32,347 nt of DNA from Rhodospirillales bacterium (GTDB lineage Bacteria; Pseudomonadota; Alphaproteobacteria; Micavibrionales; Micavibrionaceae). Position 1 is the first letter of the stretch; each line of letters opens with the position of its first letter. Where the stretch lies: the NCBI GenBank assembly GCA_020638335.1, contig JACKIT010000014.1:1-32347 (forward strand). Direction: 5' to 3'. The notes under the pieces were generated by a model. It was not told where the DNA came from and did no database searches. It saw only the letters and a list, made by a program, of their open reading frames with translations. Shown here one piece after another: positions 22,647 through 31,479 of this stretch. A program made the translations under genes and the position numbers.

Positions 22647-23812
22647 GGCGCAACCCCTTGTGTTTTCGAGGTTGCCAGCGACAGCCCGCCTTTGGAGATG
22701 CCGGTGCGGCGACTACGCCGCGTGAGCGCCAGCACAATGCCCATCGAAAAACCAACGGAAAGCAAAGACGAGCCGCCATAGCTTATCAGCGGCAAGGTCA
22801 TGCCTTTGGTTGGCAATAAATGCAAGCTGGAGCCCATATGCACCAAGGCCTGCAGACCGAACATCGTGAGCAGCCCGCCCACGGCGAGCACCACAAACAT
22901 ATCATGCGAATCCATCAACCGGTTAAGCCCTCGCAGCAAGATAAATCCGTAGACGCCGAGAATAATCAGTACGAAGACCAGCCCCATTTCTTCGGCGGCA
23001 ACGGAGAAAATGAAATCGGCATGCGCATCGGGCAGGCCCATTTTTACGGTTCCCTGCCCCGGCCCGGTGCCGAACAGGCCGCCATTTTGAAAGGCTTGCA
23101 GGGATTTATCGATCTGGTAGGTGTCACCAGTTTCGGGGTGCAGGTAGCGGTCAATACGGCTTTGAACGTGGTCAAATGCAGCATAAGCTGTGACAAGACC
23201 GCCGATGCCCAGAACCAGCAAGACCGCGAGCAGGCGAAAAGGAAATCCGGCCAGAAAAATCTGCGCGGCCCAGATGGCGGTGACGATCACGGTCATGCCT
23301 AAATCCGGTTGAAGCAATAACAGTGTGATCGTCAGGAAGTACAGGCCGGCGGTGATGGCATTGCCGGGGAATTTTTCCTTTTCTTTTTGCATGGCCATAA
23401 ACCAAGCTGCCAGCACTGCGAACGCAGGCTTGATAAATTCACTGGGCTGGAGAGAAAAACCAAAAATATGAATCCAGCGCTGGGCGCCTTTAATCTCCAT
23501 GCCGGTGAGCAGCACTGCGATCATTGCGATGGCACTGCCGATAAAGGCGAGCGCGGCCAACCTGCGGATATTGCGCTGGCTGAGAAAAGAAAAGCCGATT
23601 AACATGCCTATTGCCGGAACCAGAATGGCGAGATGGCGTTTGAGAAAATGGTAATTGCCCAGACCGATGCGCTCGGCCACGGGCGGGCTGGCCGTGGCGA
23701 CCATGGCGATGCCGAATACGGCCAGCGTCAGGAGCGCGGCCAGCATGGCGCGATCGACCGTCCACCACCATTGGCCGAGACGAGATTGATCGGTGCGAGC
23801 AAAGAGGCTCAT
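22643..23812 (-). CDS. ftsW: septal peptidoglycan polymerase FtsW
   Basis: 389-aa SEDS-family glycosyltransferase with about ten transmembrane helices. It polymerises lipid II at the septum with FtsI. SEDS hallmarks are GAQRWIHIFGFSLQPSEFIK (about residue 110-130), LLLQPDLGMT, the catalytic-aspartate region LPDAHADFIFSVAAEEMG and the terminal LPTKGMTLPLISYGGSS. It is joined to murD upstream and murG downstream by ATGA overlaps, so the three are translated in series. Confidence 0.97.
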   Translation of the reverse strand: MSLFARTDQSRLGQWWWTVDRAMLAALLTLAVFGIAMVATASPPVAERIGLGNYHFLKRHLAILVPAIGMLIGFSFLSQRNIRRLAALAFIGSAIAMIAVLLTGMEIKGAQRWIHIFGFSLQPSEFIKPAFAVLAAWFMAMQKEKEKFPGNAITAGLYFLTITLLLLQPDLGMTVIVTAIWAAQIFLAGFPFRLLAVLLVLGIGGLVTAYAAFDHVQSRIDRYLHPETGDTYQIDKSLQAFQNGGLFGTGPGQGTVKMGLPDAHADFIFSVAAEEMGLVFVLIILGVYGFILLRGLNRLMDSHDMFVVLAVGGLLTMFGLQALVHMGSSLHLLPTKGMTLPLISYGGSSLLSVGFSMGIVLALTRRSRRTGISKGGLSLATSKTQGVAP

Positions 23813-25242
23813 GCGGCGGCTCCGGCGGCTGGGTCCTGCGCTTCATCAAGCGCATTGACGTAGTTTGTGAAACGCTCGCCGCGCTCTTCAAAGGAGCTAA
23901 ACTGATCGAAAGACGCACATGCAGGAGATAGCAATACCACGCCACCACCGCCGGGACGTCCGCGCTCGGATTGCGCCAGAGCGTGCGCTTCGTTAACTGC
24001 ATTTTCCAGATCTCCGCACAGCGTGTAGGGCACCGAATATTGATCGAGCCAGCCCGCATAGGCGACCATTGCCTCACCAATTAAAAATGCATGACGCACA
24101 TTGGGCATGAGAGAGGCAATGTCCTCCAGATTATCCCCTTTGGGCCGACCGCCTGCGATCCAATAGATATTGCGGTAGGCCGAGAGCGCTTTGCTGGTTG
24201 CCTCGACATTCGTGGCCTTACTGTCATTAATGTAAGGGATGCCGTTGATAACGCGCGTTTGAAACTGACGGTGGTGCAAGCCGGGAAAAGTTTTCATCGC
24301 CTCCAGAATGATGTCCGGTTCCAGCGCGACATTCTGAGAAGCACACACTGCATAGGCGGCGGCGGCGTTTTGGTGGTTGTGGCTACCACGCAGCGACGCA
24401 AAGCCGTTTATCGAACCAACCTCGCGGGATTCTCCTTTGCGTGCATCAAACATGATCCCGTCTTTAACAAAGACCCCGTTTTCAACAGGCCCTTCAAAAG
24501 ATAGAGGGCGTACACGGCGCTGCCCGGTTTCGTAGGCCATCATGCGTTCGTAAATCCGGCGGCAAGGTTCATCGTCAAGGCTGATAATCGCGAGGCCTTC
24601 TCCCTTGAAAATACGTTCTTTGGCGGCGGCATAATTTTTGAAATTGCCATGCCGGTCCAGATGATCGGGGGTAATGTTAAGCAGCACAGAAATATCGGGC
24701 GTAAATGTCGGGCATAAATCCATCTGGTAAGATGAAATTTCGAGCACAAAGAAACCGTCTTTTTTGGGCATATCCAGATCAAGCACGGGACGTCCAATAT
24801 TGCCGCCCGTGGCGACACTGCGCCCTGCGTTTTCAAGGATATGACCGATCAGCGCGGTGGTTGTTGATTTTCCGTTTGTGCCTGTAATGCCGATGGTTTT
24901 GCGACCATGGTTGCAGCGATGCAGAATTTCCAGATCACTGATAATTTCCATACCCAGCTTTCGCGCGGTCATCACAACCTGATGTGGCCGTGGGTAAAAG
25001 AGCGGTACGCCCGGAGCAAGAACCAACAACGCACATTCTTGCAAATTCTTTTGATCAAGATGTACAATTTCGGAACCGATTTTACTCGCCGCATCGTGAG
25101 TATCGGCAAGATCATCCCAGGCCTTCACCTTTGCGCCGGCTTTGACCAGCGCTTTAATGGTTGAAAGACCGGAAAGCCCAAGGCCAAATACGGCTACGGG
25201 TTTGCCATTGAGTGTTTCAACGAATTTTGTACAATCAATCAT
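23809..25242 (-). CDS. murD: UDP-N-acetylmuramoylalanine--D-glutamate ligase MurD
   Basis: 477-aa cytoplasmic ligase that adds D-Glu to UDP-MurNAc-L-Ala. It has the N-terminal VFGLGLSGLSTIKAL (18-32), P-loop GITGTNGKSTTT at 118-129, LEISSYQMD, NITPDHLDRHG and NDSKATNVEAT. Length is slightly above that of E. coli MurD, as usual in this class. The last residues EAQDPAAGAAA are an Ala-rich tail. ATGA overlap with ftsW; three bases separate it from mraY. Confidence 0.97.
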   Translation of the reverse strand: MIDCTKFVETLNGKPVAVFGLGLSGLSTIKALVKAGAKVKAWDDLADTHDAASKIGSEIVHLDQKNLQECALLVLAPGVPLFYPRPHQVVMTARKLGMEIISDLEILHRCNHGRKTIGITGTNGKSTTTALIGHILENAGRSVATGGNIGRPVLDLDMPKKDGFFVLEISSYQMDLCPTFTPDISVLLNITPDHLDRHGNFKNYAAAKERIFKGEGLAIISLDDEPCRRIYERMMAYETGQRRVRPLSFEGPVENGVFVKDGIMFDARKGESREVGSINGFASLRGSHNHQNAAAAYAVCASQNVALEPDIILEAMKTFPGLHHRQFQTRVINGIPYINDSKATNVEATSKALSAYRNIYWIAGGRPKGDNLEDIASLMPNVRHAFLIGEAMVAYAGWLDQYSVPYTLCGDLENAVNEAHALAQSERGRPGGGGVVLLSPACASFDQFSSFEERGERFTNYVNALDEAQDPAAGAAA

Positions 25243-25245
25243 ACA

Positions 25246-26331
25246 CTATCTAAGCTTGAGCGTGGCCAAGCCGACCAATGCCAAAATAAATGCAATAATC
25301 CAGAAGCGTATAACGATTGTCGGCTCTGACCAACCTTTTTTCTCAAAATGATGATGCAGCGGGGCCATGGCGAAGACTCGCTTGCCGGTGAGTTTAAAAG
25401 ATACGACCTGAACAATCACTGAAACGGTTTCGAGTACGAACAGGCCGCCGACGATGGCCAGCACCAGTTCATGTTTGACGATCACTGCAATTGTACCCAG
25501 AACGCCGCCCATCGCGAGCGATCCGGTATCGCCCATGAAGATCATGGCCGGGGGGGCGTTGTACCATAGGAATCCCATCGCGCCGCCGATGAGGGCGCCG
25601 CAGAGAATTGAAAGTTCACCGGTGCCGACGACGTAAGGGATGCGTAGATATTCGGAAAAGACTTCGTTACCGACGAGATAGCTGATCATTCCAAACACGC
25701 CTGCGGCGATAGCGACCGGGACGATGGCCAGCCCGTCCAGCCCGTCAGTCAGGTTCACGGCGTTTGATGATCCCACCATTACCAACAAGGCCCAGGGGAT
25801 GAACAGCAAGCCGATATAGATGTAGATGTCTTTGAGGATGGGAATCGCGATATGCTGGTTAATATGGCTGGGCAGCGCGCTCATAATCCACAGCGCGGCC
25901 ATGCCACCAATCAGGATTTGCGCGGCCAGCTTGAGTTTTCCGGGCAGGCCCTTGGTGTTACGCTTGGTGAGTTTGAGATAATCATCGCCGAAGCCAATCA
26001 GCCCATATCCAACCATGACCAGCAAAGCGATCCAGACAAACTGGTTGGTGAGGTTCGCCCAGAGAAGCGTTGAAAGTGTCACAGAGATGAGAATCATCAG
26101 CCCGCCCATGGTCGGGGTTCCAGCCTTTGCAAGATGTGTCTCCGGGCCATCTTCACGGATGGGCTGACCCTCCTTTTGTTTGGCCTTTAACCAGCCAATC
26201 ATGCGTGGTGCTATCAGAAAGCAGATAAGCAGCGCTGTCATAATCGCTCCGCCGGTGCGAAAGGTCAGGTATTGAAACAGGTTAAAGAGAATGAACTGTT
26301 CGGACAGCGGAAAAAGGAGGTGGTAGAGCAT
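25246..26331 (-). CDS. mraY: phospho-N-acetylmuramoyl-pentapeptide transferase MraY
   Basis: 361-aa integral membrane enzyme, about ten helices, that moves phospho-MurNAc-pentapeptide to undecaprenyl phosphate, forming lipid I. Diagnostic segments are KAGTPTMGG, GFGDDYLKLTKRNTKGLPGK, the magnesium-site loop SSNAVNLTDGLDGLA and PLHHHFEKKGWSE. Length is normal. The ribosome-binding site is weak, with a 40-bp gap from the preceding 146-aa ORF. In most clusters the gene directly upstream is murF; here it is not. Confidence 0.97.
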   Translation of the reverse strand: MLYHLLFPLSEQFILFNLFQYLTFRTGGAIMTALLICFLIAPRMIGWLKAKQKEGQPIREDGPETHLAKAGTPTMGGLMILISVTLSTLLWANLTNQFVWIALLVMVGYGLIGFGDDYLKLTKRNTKGLPGKLKLAAQILIGGMAALWIMSALPSHINQHIAIPILKDIYIYIGLLFIPWALLVMVGSSNAVNLTDGLDGLAIVPVAIAAGVFGMISYLVGNEVFSEYLRIPYVVGTGELSILCGALIGGAMGFLWYNAPPAMIFMGDTGSLAMGGVLGTIAVIVKHELVLAIVGGLFVLETVSVIVQVVSFKLTGKRVFAMAPLHHHFEKKGWSEPTIVIRFWIIAFILALVGLATLKLR

Positions 26332-26371
26332 ACGGTTATAGGACTTTCTATTCTTAAGTTATACAGTGACC

Positions 26372-26812
26372 CTAGCGCATTTCGGGAACCGCACGCAACA
26401 TGCCGGCAAAGCGAATGCGAAAGCGTGGGCCGACATGCTTAAAGATCATAAAATCTCCCGGTGCGACCACTTCGGGGACAATTGCGGCGAGCTTGGCATT
26501 GCGGGTTACGGCCCGCACGGCGTCGGTGACGTCGGCAACCACGCCAAAGGAACGCCCGGTGTAAATACAGTTGAGATTGGCGATCCGGCGCGGCAGCGAA
26601 AGTCCTTTTGAAGACTTGGCTTTATTTTCCAAATCGATTTCCCATTCGGAAGGCAGGGCGTTTTGCAAAATTACCGTTTGCTGAGCGTTTCCTGTGTCGA
26701 TAAGCCCGCCGACCTTAAGCACCGAATAAGGTGTTCTGGGCCTTGGCTGGACACTCACGGTTACGCCTGCGAGGCGCACGGCCTTCCAGTTCAAAGTATT
26801 GCTTCCTAACAT
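26372..26812 (-). CDS. 146-aa ORF in the murF slot; possible alpha-2-macroglobulin C-terminal-like domain
   Basis: Intact ORF joined to murE by TAATG (one shared base), so very probably translated. It has no Mur-ligase P-loop or other MurF motif. By eye the order LQNALPSEWEIDLEN (49-63), IYTGRSFGVVADV (83-95), AAIVPEVVAPGDFMIFKHVG (109-128) resembles the last domain of bacterial alpha-2-macroglobulins (bMG10: LPAGFEIEN, YRDDRFVAA, YVVRAVTPGTFVLP). If so it is a fragment of a roughly 1,500-residue family, lacking signal peptide and the rest. An alternative is a highly decayed MurF C-terminus (VVAPGDFMIFKHVG versus VRPGDVVLVKGS). Neither is certain; I would call the function unknown. It is one of the more interesting ORFs here because of where it sits. 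Confidence 0.6.
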   Translation of the reverse strand: MLGSNTLNWKAVRLAGVTVSVQPRPRTPYSVLKVGGLIDTGNAQQTVILQNALPSEWEIDLENKAKSSKGLSLPRRIANLNCIYTGRSFGVVADVTDAVRAVTRNAKLAAIVPEVVAPGDFMIFKHVGPRFRIRFAGMLRAVPEMR

Positions 26813-28263
26813 TATGCTTTCTCTTTTTCCTCTTTAATTGGGGTGTGATGTTTGAGATACGCAATGGCTTTACCGGCCTCTTCGACATCATCGAAATGAG
26901 TCGTATGGTCGGCAAAAATCTGTCCTTGTTCGTGACCTTTTCCGGCGATGACCAGCACATCGCCAATTTCGAGCTGCTTGATCGCCGTAGTGATAGCCTC
27001 GCGGCGATCGGCGATTTGCTGCGCAGCCGGAACTCCGCTGAGAATGGCCGCGCGAATTTCCGCCGGATTTTCGCCGCGCGGATTGTCGTCTGTCACAATG
27101 GTCATATCGGCGTATTGCTCTGCAACCTCCCCCATGACCGGGCGCTTGGCCTTATCGCGCTCACCGCCGCAGCCAAAGACGCAAACCAGCTTTCCTTTTG
27201 TATGCAGACGCAAGGCCTTAAGAATATTTTCCAGCGCATCGGGCGTATGAGCGTAATCGACATAGACTGCGCCCTTAGGATGACCGGGCACGCGTTGGAG
27301 GCGTCCGGGCGCGCCCTGAAGTTTTTCCAGCGCTTCAATGTAGGTTTCTTTTTTCGCCGGGTCATTTGCGATGACCAGCCCAAGAGCGCAGAGCGCGTTC
27401 ATGACCTGAAACTCGCCAACCAGTGGAAGCGTGATGTCTTTATGAGCACCGGTAATTCCCAGTTCCAAATCCTGCCCGTGACCGGCGGGTTTAACGGATA
27501 GAATTTTAAGGTCTTTACCATGGTGGCCGTAACTCAAAATTTTTACGCCGCGCCGTTTGCAGATTGCCTGCAGCTTTTCGAATTCGGGAATGTCGGCATT
27601 AAGAACAGCCACGCCGTTTTCCGGGAGAAGCTCTTCAAACAGGCGAGCTTTGGCGGCGAAATATTCTTCCATGGAGCCGTGGTAATCGAGGTGATCGTGG
27701 CTGAGATTTGTGAAACCGGCGGCTTCAAGATTCACACCGTCAAGACGATATTGATCCAGCCCATGCGAAGAAGCTTCCATCGCCAGATGCGTCACGCCTG
27801 CGGCGGCGAGATCGGCCAGCCCAGCCTGCAACGCAACGGGACCGGGCGTCGTCATAGCGCCGGATTTTACAACCCCGGCGCAGCGCACACCGAGTGTTCC
27901 GAGAGAGGCGGCGTTATGCCCGGCCGCATTCCAAAGCTGCTGTACAAACAGCGCGGTAGAGGTTTTGCCGTTTGTTCCGCTTACAACCGCGATGTGCGCG
28001 GGCTGACGCGCATAAAACTGCGCCGCCAATTTGGCAAGGGCCTGGCGCGGGTTAGGATCTGTGAGCAGTTTGACATTCTTTACGCCCGGTGGGAGTTGTG
28101 TGCCTTCAGGAGCAAGAATTACGCTCGCGCCGCGCTCAATCGCCGCAGGTATATAATCACGGCCATCCATTTTGCTGCCGGGCAGCGCTGCGAACAGGTA
28201 GCCGTCCCGAACCATGCGGCTGTCCTGCGTCAAACCTTTCAATGTGGAGAGGTCGAGAGTCAT
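26812..28263 (-). CDS. murE: UDP-N-acetylmuramoyl-tripeptide synthetase MurE (meso-DAP type)
   Basis: 483-aa cytoplasmic ligase that adds the third stem residue. P-loop VVSGTNGKTSTA at about 93-104, TTPGPVALQAGLADL, MEASSHGLDQYR, NLSHDHLDYHGSMEEYFAAK and the C-terminal TDDNPRGENPAEI. The DNPR motif is the meso-diaminopimelate signature, so the peptidoglycan is DAP type. Its ATG overlaps the ftsI stop in ATGA. Downstream it shares one base with the 146-aa ORF instead of leading into murF. Confidence 0.97.
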   Translation of the reverse strand: MTLDLSTLKGLTQDSRMVRDGYLFAALPGSKMDGRDYIPAAIERGASVILAPEGTQLPPGVKNVKLLTDPNPRQALAKLAAQFYARQPAHIAVVSGTNGKTSTALFVQQLWNAAGHNAASLGTLGVRCAGVVKSGAMTTPGPVALQAGLADLAAAGVTHLAMEASSHGLDQYRLDGVNLEAAGFTNLSHDHLDYHGSMEEYFAAKARLFEELLPENGVAVLNADIPEFEKLQAICKRRGVKILSYGHHGKDLKILSVKPAGHGQDLELGITGAHKDITLPLVGEFQVMNALCALGLVIANDPAKKETYIEALEKLQGAPGRLQRVPGHPKGAVYVDYAHTPDALENILKALRLHTKGKLVCVFGCGGERDKAKRPVMGEVAEQYADMTIVTDDNPRGENPAEIRAAILSGVPAAQQIADRREAITTAIKQLEIGDVLVIAGKGHEQGQIFADHTTHFDDVEEAGKAIAYLKHHTPIKEEKEKA

Positions 28264-30026
28264 TCGCGCCCCCTCCCCTCTATCCCCTCCCCCAAGGGAG
28301 GGGAGGTTGAGACGGTAGAGACAAATTGTTTCAAGGACTCGCCGAAGTGGTTTTCAGGTGTATTATCTCCTGCCGGTGAAATGCCAAGGATAGAAGCCAT
28401 AGAGGCGACTACCCGCGCCACGGCTGGCGCAGCAACCCAGCCGCCAGTAGCGTAATTCCAGGTATGTTTTTGACCTTTAGGTTCGTCAACCATAATGAAA
28501 ACCGCATAGCGCGGTTCATCCATTGGAAAAACGCCAACAAAGGATGAAATCTTTTTCTTGCTATCATAACGGCCATCGACAATTTTTTCGGCGGTGCCTG
28601 TTTTACCACCGACGCGATAACCCTTTACTTCGGCTTTTTTGGCTGTGCCGTCGGTCACAACAAGCCTGAGCAATTGGCGTATACGCTGGGCGGTTTTAGC
28701 AGAAACAATGCGAATATCTTCGCCAGACTCTTCTTCATCGCTTTGCTCATCAAGGACGAGGCTGGGTTTTACCAGATAGCCGCCATTAACGATGGAGGAT
28801 ACGGCCGTGACAAGCTGGAGCGGTGTGGTGGACACGCCATGACCGTAGGAAGCTGTGAGCGTGTTGACCTCGCGCCAGGGATGAGGCACAAGCGGGCGCG
28901 CGACCTCGCGCACCTCGAAATCGAGCGGGTCTAACAGGCCGAGATCATGATAGAAACTGCGCAAAGCATCCGTGCCGACGGCGCGGCCCATAAGCGCCGA
29001 ACCAATATTCGAGGAATACATGAACACTTCGGGAATGGTGAGAATGCGCTCTTTAGCGTGATAATCATGGATCGTATGGCGTCCGATTTTAATCGGTTCG
29101 CTGGCATCAAAAGTCGTGCTCATCGGCACATCGTGCACCTCAAAAAATGCGGCGGTGGAAAAGATCTTAAACACAGATCCGAGTTCATAAGCCCCCAGGG
29201 TCAGGCGATTAAAAATTGCATCTTTATCGGCGTGGCCCGGATCATGCGGGTTAAAATCGGGCAAAGAGACACCGGCAAGGATTTCTCCCGTGGTGACATC
29301 CATGATCGCGCCAGCTGCGCCGATAGCCTCAAATTCTCCCACGGCTTTAAGCATCTCACGGCGCAGCACGTGCTGGAGGCGAATATCCAATGTTAATTTA
29401 AGATCGTGTCCGGCGCTGAGATGTTTGTTAAAACTGCGCTCAATTCCGGCCAGCCCTTGCGCATCAACATTACCATAGCCGAGCAAATGCGCGGTCAGCG
29501 CCCCTTGCGGGTAAAAACGTTTATAGCCCTCCTCAAACTCAAGCCCCGGTTCTCCGATTTGCAAGACCTGATATTGCTGATCAGGGCTTACGTTGCGCTG
29601 GAGCCAGACGAAGCGTTTATGGCTTTGCAGTTTTTGAAGCACATCGCCATATTTCAAATCAGGGAAAATTTTCACCAGCTTTTTGGCAGCTGCATCCGCA
29701 TCGGCGACCAAGTGGGGGTCAGCGTAGAGTGAGGCGGTTTTGAGTGTGGTGGCGAGCAACGCACCGTTGCGGTCAGTAATGTCGGCACGGCGCGGCGTTT
29801 CGCCGTTTATATTCGGTATATTGTTTTCAGCAATCTGCCCGTTATCGGGTGCAATGGCACGCCCCTGAATAATCGCCAGATCAAAGGCGCGCACGGCGAA
29901 CACCATATAGACAAGGATGAAAAACCCACTCATTAAAGCAAGACGCCCGCGCGCAAGGTCCAGCGCCGAACTACGCTCTCCTTCAATTTTGACTGTATTT
30001 CGGCGTAAACGCTGGGAAAAGATCAT
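28260..30026 (-). CDS. ftsI: septal transpeptidase FtsI (PBP3) with repeat-derived C-terminus
   Basis: 588-aa class B penicillin-binding protein. A single membrane anchor (about 30-50, LALMSGFFILVYMVFAVRAF) is followed by the pedestal domain (NGALLATTLKTASLYADP) and the transpeptidase with SVFK (Ser near 283), SSN (near 340) and KTG (GGKTGTAEK, near 479). The last 16 residues (STSPPLGEGIEGRGRE) are encoded by a GC-rich palindromic element at 28263-28308; they do not look like normal FtsI tail. The element sits next to the TGA that overlaps the murE ATG, so coupling is preserved. Confidence 0.96.
   Translation of the reverse strand: MIFSQRLRRNTVKIEGERSSALDLARGRLALMSGFFILVYMVFAVRAFDLAIIQGRAIAPDNGQIAENNIPNINGETPRRADITDRNGALLATTLKTASLYADPHLVADADAAAKKLVKIFPDLKYGDVLQKLQSHKRFVWLQRNVSPDQQYQVLQIGEPGLEFEEGYKRFYPQGALTAHLLGYGNVDAQGLAGIERSFNKHLSAGHDLKLTLDIRLQHVLRREMLKAVGEFEAIGAAGAIMDVTTGEILAGVSLPDFNPHDPGHADKDAIFNRLTLGAYELGSVFKIFSTAAFFEVHDVPMSTTFDASEPIKIGRHTIHDYHAKERILTIPEVFMYSSNIGSALMGRAVGTDALRSFYHDLGLLDPLDFEVREVARPLVPHPWREVNTLTASYGHGVSTTPLQLVTAVSSIVNGGYLVKPSLVLDEQSDEEESGEDIRIVSAKTAQRIRQLLRLVVTDGTAKKAEVKGYRVGGKTGTAEKIVDGRYDSKKKISSFVGVFPMDEPRYAVFIMVDEPKGQKHTWNYATGGWVAAPAVARVVASMASILGISPAGDNTPENHFGESLKQFVSTVSTSPPLGEGIEGRGRE
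28263..28308. repeat. family A palindromic element at the end of ftsI
   Basis: Stem CCCCTCCC-ccaa-GGGAGGGG at 28284-28303 preceded by CGCCCCCTCCCCTCTAT, related to the copies in ftsL and murB. It encodes PPLGEGIEGRGRE on the minus strand. Confidence 0.75.
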
Positions 30027-30550
30027 GGCGCGTCTCCGAGTTCATTGATGAGGTCCTCAAAGGCTTTAACAGAATCTCCTTCTCCCTTGAGGGGGGTGGA
30101 AGTGGCGGGGGTGTTTGATGAAAATTCAGACACCCTCCCCCTAACCCCCTCCCTCAAGGGAGGGGGGAAGTTCGGTTTTACTTGTGGTTTAGGAGGCTGC
30201 AGAACAACCGGCTGCAAGACCGGAGAGGACGCGCTTTCAACTTCCGGCAGCACAAACTCAGAGGGAACAGATTCAGGGAGATGCACCTCCTTGCCGGTCA
30301 TTTGATCAGGTGATGGCGGCACCAAATCAAGGAACTCGTTGGCCAAACGCTCGAGGCGTTCAGGGCGATTGAGCGTTTCCCATTCAGCTTTCAGCATGCG
30401 GATTTTTTCTTCTTCACGCTGAACCGATTGCTCCAGCGCCTCAAGACGCTCCTGAGCATGTTGAACATTTTGCGAGGTGTGGAGCAGTATGGCGCCAGCC
30501 AGTCCGGCCAGCGCGAAAATTACAAACGTGCGGGGCTTGAGCAGCTTCAT
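30023..30550 (-). CDS. ftsL: cell division protein FtsL, with repeat-derived C-terminal extension
   Basis: 175-aa bitopic protein. It has a short cytoplasmic MKLLKPRT, one transmembrane helix (about 8-24), then a coiled coil (about 28-72, AQERLEALEQSVQREEEKIRML, ending in PERLERLANEFLDL), the FtsL pattern. Relatives are usually much shorter. The extra C-terminal part is Pro-rich, and residues 127-159 (NFPPPLREGVRGRV ... TSTPLKGEGD) are encoded by a palindromic element at 30074-30172. Position between rsmH and ftsI, with ATGA overlaps on both sides, confirms identity although FtsL sequence is poorly conserved. It works with FtsQ and FtsB-like partners to activate FtsW-FtsI. Confidence 0.88.
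   Translation of the reverse strand: MKLLKPRTFVIFALAGLAGAILLHTSQNVQHAQERLEALEQSVQREEEKIRMLKAEWETLNRPERLERLANEFLDLVPPSPDQMTGKEVHLPESVPSEFVLPEVESASSPVLQPVVLQPPKPQVKPNFPPPLREGVRGRVSEFSSNTPATSTPLKGEGDSVKAFEDLINELGDAP
30074..30172. repeat. family A palindromic element inside ftsL
   Basis: Arms CCCCCTCCCT-ca-AGGGAGGGGG at 30145-30166, with CCCTTGAGGGGGGTGG (30084-30099) and GGGGGTGT ... ACACCCTCCCC forming further pairing. It is in frame with ftsL. Confidence 0.8.
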
Positions 30551-31473
30551 AACGCACCCCCGATATATTCCGCAGCGCGCAGACGGGCAGAGCGAGAGCG
30601 GGAATTTTCGGTAATTTCCTGTGCGGCGGGTTTTACAGCCTTTCGAGTCAGCAGCTTGAATTTGACCGGAGCGGTATCGGTTTGCGGTAGATAGCGCGAC
30701 ACGCTCTCGCCGCCGCTTTGCGCACGGAAAAAGCGCTTTACAAGCCCGTCTTCGAGCGAGTGAAAGGACACTACAACCATCTTACCGTGAGGCTTTAAGA
30801 TCTTTTCCGCTGCATCCAGCGCGCGCTCAAGCTCGCCCAATTCATCATTCACCGCAATACGCAACGCCTGAAACGTCCGGGTCGCAGGATCAATTCCATC
30901 GCGGCTTTTCGGCACGCAGGAACGGATAATATCAGCAAGCTGGCCGGTGGTCTCGATCGGCGCCGCGCGGCGCAACTCAACAATGCGCCGGGCAATCTGG
31001 CGGGATTTGCGTTCCTCGCCATATTTATAGATCAGATCCGCCAGTTCTTTTTCATCGGCAGAATTGACAAGATCAGCCGCACTGGGCCCGCTTTCCGGGT
31101 CCATTCGCATATCAAGCGGGCCCGTTTCGCGGAAAGAAAAGCCTCGCTCAGCCTGATCAAGCTGGAAGGACGACACCCCAAGATCGAGCACGAAGCCATC
31201 CACCTTGCCGATGCCAGCTTCAGCCAACAGATTTTCAACATCGCCAAAGCAGCCCCGCAGAAAGATGAGGCGCCCCGCATAATCCTTGCTCAAATTATCC
31301 GCACGTTTGGCCGCGTCCGGGTCGCGATCGATGGCCACAACAGTACAATCGGCAGCATCCAGGATCGCCCTTGCATACCCGCCCGCACCAAAGGTGCCAT
31401 CAACATAAACCCCGCCATCCACAGGAGATAGCACTGAAAGAACTTCATTCAGCATGACAGGATAGTGGCTCAA
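30547..31473 (-). CDS. rsmH: 16S rRNA (cytosine-1402-N4) methyltransferase RsmH (MraW)
   Basis: 308-aa SAM-dependent methyltransferase of 16S rRNA C1402. It has HYPVMLNEVLSVL at the N-terminus, SAM loop VDGTFGAGGYARAIL, LDLGVSSFQLDQAERGFSFRETGPLDMRMD, and VSFHSLEDGLVKRFF. The start is TTG at 31473: the conserved H-PVML needs residues before the next ATG (31455), and AAAGGGA lies nine bases upstream of the TTG. It is the first gene of the minus-strand cluster; the usual preceding mraZ is absent. ATGA overlap with ftsL. Confidence 0.96.
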   Translation of the reverse strand: MSHYPVMLNEVLSVLSPVDGGVYVDGTFGAGGYARAILDAADCTVVAIDRDPDAAKRADNLSKDYAGRLIFLRGCFGDVENLLAEAGIGKVDGFVLDLGVSSFQLDQAERGFSFRETGPLDMRMDPESGPSAADLVNSADEKELADLIYKYGEERKSRQIARRIVELRRAAPIETTGQLADIIRSCVPKSRDGIDPATRTFQALRIAVNDELGELERALDAAEKILKPHGKMVVVSFHSLEDGLVKRFFRAQSGGESVSRYLPQTDTAPVKFKLLTRKAVKPAAQEITENSRSRSARLRAAEYIGGAL

Positions 31474-31479
31474 CGTCTT

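Noticed and set aside
27520..28455. 311-codon open frame opposite murE and the ftsI end
   Set aside because: Antisense to conserved murE motifs and running through a palindromic repeat; no recognisable domain.
4023..30166. Repeated GC-rich palindromes as a CRISPR array
   Set aside because: Copies are scattered over 26 kb, differ in sequence, have no regular spacers and no cas genes are present.
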